From: Loripinus fragilis
Lineage: Eukaryota; Mollusca; Bivalvia; Lucinida; Lucinidae
NCBI GenBank assembly: GCA_964019695.1
Contig: CAXHUL010000494.1
Coordinates: forward strand, 16,707-80,706
DNA length: 64,000 nucleotides
Reading direction: 5' to 3'
Positions 61,490 through 64,000 of the stretch are shown here, in pieces (position 1 is the first letter of the stretch; each line of letters starts with the position of its first letter). The notes under the pieces are model-generated. The model ran no database searches and was not told where the DNA came from. It saw only the letters and a program-made list of their open reading frames with translations. The position numbers and the translations under genes are program-made.

Positions 61490-61538
61490 TACAGTCGAAT
61501 CTCGTTAATTCGAATCTCGTTAATTTGAAGTCCTTGGG
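61490..61538 (+). mobile_element. pogo/Tigger-like terminal sequence, copy 2
   Basis: Same end carried in the second large direct repeat, 793 bp later. Confidence 0.45.
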
Positions 61539-61860
61539 ACCAGATTTCAGGCTTCGAGTTATTTTAAACAATTCCGGGCGAATTAAAAGGAGATAGTAAT
61601 AAGCCAACCGTGATTATTTGTAGTATTTCCTGGCATCTAACCGATATATTCTTGGTACTGAAAATAAACGCCTGGGCGAGACTGTTTACCGCCCGTGTTT
61701 CATACTAAAACAGCTCTAGGCCGACATTTCTCCAGTGATAAATGGTAATATTTCTACCTGTTATTATAGTAGCTATTCTCCGGATCAATACAACCGAACA
61801 GACATAGCGCTTAATGCAGTTGAAAGGTAACATTATATCAGCGGCAGTTCAGCTGCGCAC

Positions 61861-62080
61861 TAGGGTAAAGTCAGGTAACGTCGGACATCAGGTAAATTCG
61901 GACAGCGACCTTGTTTGCTTCATATTTTAATTACTGGGATGAAAGAATAAATTAACTAAGCAAACAGTGAAAATCCAGATGAGACGGCTCATAAGGAGCC
62001 GTCTCACCTGGATTTCCACTGTTTGCAAACGTATGTCCTAATTTACCCTATGTCCGAAGTTACCCGACTTTTCGTACCTA
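61861..62080 (+). mobile_element. MITE copy B (complete, ~220 bp)
   Basis: Ends are ~45-bp inverted repeats (TAGGGTAAAGTCAGGTAACG against the complement of 62035-62080) around a central palindrome. No coding capacity. TA may be the target. Confidence 0.7.
61960..62026. repeat. 67-bp palindrome in MITE B
   Basis: As the one at 61167, with one T-to-C change in the right arm. Confidence 0.9.
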
Positions 62081-62153
62081 CCAAATTCGGTGTAAATTTA
62101 CACCAATCTTTACAGTGTATTTTAGCATACGAGGAAATTTTCTGTATGAAGTC

Positions 62154-62371
62154 TAGGGTTAAGTCAGGTAACTTCGGACAGTGGGCAATTTCGGACATAC
62201 ATTTGCAAACAGTGGAAATCCAGATGAGACGGCTATTAATGAGCCGTCTCATCAGTATTTTCACTGTTTGCTTATTTAATTTATTCTTATTCTAATAATT
62301 AAAATATGAAATGAACAAGGTCAATGTCCGAATTTAACCGATTGTCCAAATTTACCCGACTTTACCTTATA
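62154..62371 (-). mobile_element. MITE copy C (complete, inverted)
   Basis: Same element as copy B in the opposite orientation, more diverged, 73 bp further on. Also carries the central palindrome. Confidence 0.7.
62205..62271. repeat. 67-bp palindrome in MITE C
   Basis: Same ends and length; right arm has changed (CATCAGTATTTTC), so one arm carries mismatches. Confidence 0.85.
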
Positions 62372-63220
62372 GAACTGAGAAAGTCAGGGTCATCTGCAAG
62401 TGTGTGTAATCTCTAACTTGACAATTGTATCACGTTACTTAAATTAGTGAATATAGTGTGACAAATCTTTGACACAAACAACAAAATAATAAAACAATGG
62501 AACCAGCAGAGCTATTAACTGACAAGAACTGTCATGACAAGAGAAAATTTTGAAAAAAAAATGTTGTTGTTGTTCTCCGTTCCTTGCTGAGATTCAAATA
62601 AATTGAACAGGTGTGAACTTCATCTTTGAAATAATAATGAGCGCGTTAATAAGTAAACAATTACCTTAATTCTTAAAATGTAGCTTTGAAGCACAATATA
62701 TTCGAATATCAAAAATAAAATTTAAATCGACTTTGATGACTGCTTTTCGCTTATCACACACACCATCCCTGTAAGCTCGCAAAAGCGGGGCATAAACGGC
62801 CCACCAGCGAAACGCGATACTGGCCCTAGTTTGCATGCTAGCTGGGATGTGCATAATTCTCTTATACCGTTTGAATTTCTGTCATGTTTTAGAGTCTATC
62901 TATGATTGTATTTTGGAATTATTTATACGATATTTGTACGTGATCATAAAAGATGTACGCCTAAGTTTGGCTGGAGATGGGTTTTGAACAACCGTTCAGG
63001 TGCAAGTGAGCTGAAAAGAGCCTTGCTGAAATGGCCTCTAAACACTTTCCTTCATGAATATTCATGCTAGGCTCCACCCACTATGAATAATTATATAAAT
63101 AAACTTTCATGTTGGTGCATAGAACAAAGAAATTATGTGTCAGGTCCACTCGTTATGAGGTAAAGGGTTAATGTATCATTGAGTCTGGACAGTGGTCCAG
63201 CTTGTTTCTTGTTTCGATGC
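62372..63220. other. Unassigned spacer
   Basis: No recognisable gene, RNA or element on either strand; only short AT-rich ORFs. Confidence 0.5.
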
Positions 63221-63268
63221 ACTCACTCGTGCACGCACGCACAAATTGACACACCTATTTATACTAAC

Positions 63269-63316
63269 AACAACAAAAACAACTACAACAACAACAACAA
63301 CAACAACAACAACACC
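63269..63316. repeat. (AAC)n microsatellite
   Basis: Interrupted ACAACAACA run with two changes near 63275-63285. Confidence 0.9.
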
Positions 63317-63339
63317 ACAAAAAAAACAAGCAAACAACA

Positions 63340-63342
<3 letters not shown>

Positions 63343-63391
<49 letters not shown>
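63343..63391. repeat. (CA)n microsatellite, ~24 repeats
   Basis: Uninterrupted CA run following CG. ORFs crossing it on both strands are products of the repeat. Confidence 0.95.
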
Positions 63392-63393
<2 letters not shown>

Positions 63394-63850
63394 CGTTGTG
63401 GCTATGAACCAAACGTTGTTAATTTGCTGGGTGTGTAAATTCTGGAATATCCGAGTACATATCTCTTCTTATGCGGAAAAAATAATTTTTATAATCAAAA
63501 GATCAGTCGGTTTTCAGTTGATCCAAACAGAAGAAAATTGAGAAGGGTATGCCTATAAATCAAATTACAATTGTTTTGCTAGTGTAACGATCGATAAATA
63601 ACAAAATGTTTGTCACAAAGTCAAATTAAGATTTAATAATTCAAAAATAAATTAAAGTAAATAATAGGATTCTTTGATTTACGTTTATCAATGGACTATT
63701 TAGTTTTCAGGCCAGCTGTGCTCTACGAGCAGCTGTGGATTAAATATACAGTTTCGTACTGGCACAAATAATTACTAGTGCATTTAATATCTTTATCATA
63801 ATTTTGGTCTTCGCCAATATTTAATCATATCGTACATAAATTCTTAGTAT
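63392..63850. other. Unassigned AT-rich spacer
   Basis: Nothing recognisable on either strand. Confidence 0.5.
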
Positions 63851-63920
63851 CAGTGACTGATCCAGAGGGGGTTCAGTAGTGGATTCGCTACCCCTTCCCT
63901 GCCCGCCCCCGTTTTTTTAA
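63851..63920 (+). mobile_element. Degenerate hAT-like terminus
   Basis: CAGTGACTGATCCAGAGGGG followed by a C-rich stretch and T7 resembles the CAGTGGCGGATCCAG-type ends of animal hAT elements. The rest would lie beyond the window. Confidence 0.35.
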
Positions 63921-63927
63921 ATGTTCT

Positions 63928-63978
63928 ATGAAAATTAAATAATTTGGTCTCAGTGAGACCAAATTATTTCATTTTCAT
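63928..63978. repeat. Hairpin with 24-bp arms, loop AGT
   Basis: 63928-63951 and 63955-63978 are inverted copies with one mismatch (ATGAAAAT ... TTGGTCTC). Possibly an end of the element starting at 63851. Confidence 0.85.
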
Positions 63979-64000
63979 GGGGTATTTAAGAAAAATGAAA

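Larger units (their letters stand above)
61388..62039 (+). repeat. Large direct repeat, copy 2
   Basis: Second copy, differing by a few substitutions and small indels; here the MITE is complete. Confidence 0.9.

Noticed and set aside
63176..63541. ORFs rich in Val/Cys, Asn or Thr/His on both strands
   Set aside because: They are translations of the AAC and CA microsatellites.

Overview
The window looks like repeat-dominated animal nuclear DNA. There is no bacterial or organellar gene layout, ORFs are sparse, and non-LTR retrotransposon fragments, MITE-like elements, a tRNA-derived SINE and CA/AAC microsatellites are all present. The style of the reverse transcriptase remnants (a C-A-D-D catalytic box, a C-terminal CCHC motif) and the palindromes with GCAAACAGTG ends recall mollusc, perhaps bivalve, genomes; that assignment is inference. 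No complete host protein-coding gene is recognisable. Region 1 (1-53805, open to the left) is one uninterrupted head-to-tail macrosatellite array: 24 complete monomers plus a partial one at each end, almost identical, all in the same orientation. Full monomers are 2157-2163 bp. By hand count their length is 2146 plus the number of G in one poly-G tract (11-16 G), except for one monomer with a 4-bp duplication and the two complete monomers that have lost a ~475-bp internal segment (a third loss is in the partial first monomer). The monomer has no credible protein gene. The main discovery is that every monomer that reaches the site (25 of 25) carries what reads as a complete type III hammerhead ribozyme on the + strand: the CTGATGA core, a stem II, GAA, a 5-bp stem III, a GTC cleavage triplet and a hairpin stem I are all in register. 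A transcript of this array would be expected to cut itself into ~2.16-kb units. Region 2 (53811-55650) is a foldback-like element. Its inverted ends each hold six copies of a TCAACTCGTACC unit, it is flanked by a candidate CGAAAG target duplication, and it sits exactly between the broken end of the array and a reverse transcriptase fragment. Region 3 (55652-57170) is the intact C-terminal 452 codons and 3' tail of a 5'-truncated LINE. Region 4 (57177-59074) holds a 48-bp tandem duplication, SINE-like sequence, a palindrome and a 1053-bp inverted-repeat element with its own internal tandem repeats. Region 5 (59343-60609) holds a 42-bp minisatellite on both sides of a decayed minus-strand LINE reverse transcriptase, then a hairpin. 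Region 6 (60594-62371) is a 794-bp-period duplication with an inverted 140-bp piece, pogo-like ends, and three copies of a small MITE, each carrying a 67-bp palindrome. Region 7 (62372-64000) has little but microsatellites, a degenerate hAT-like end and a terminal hairpin.
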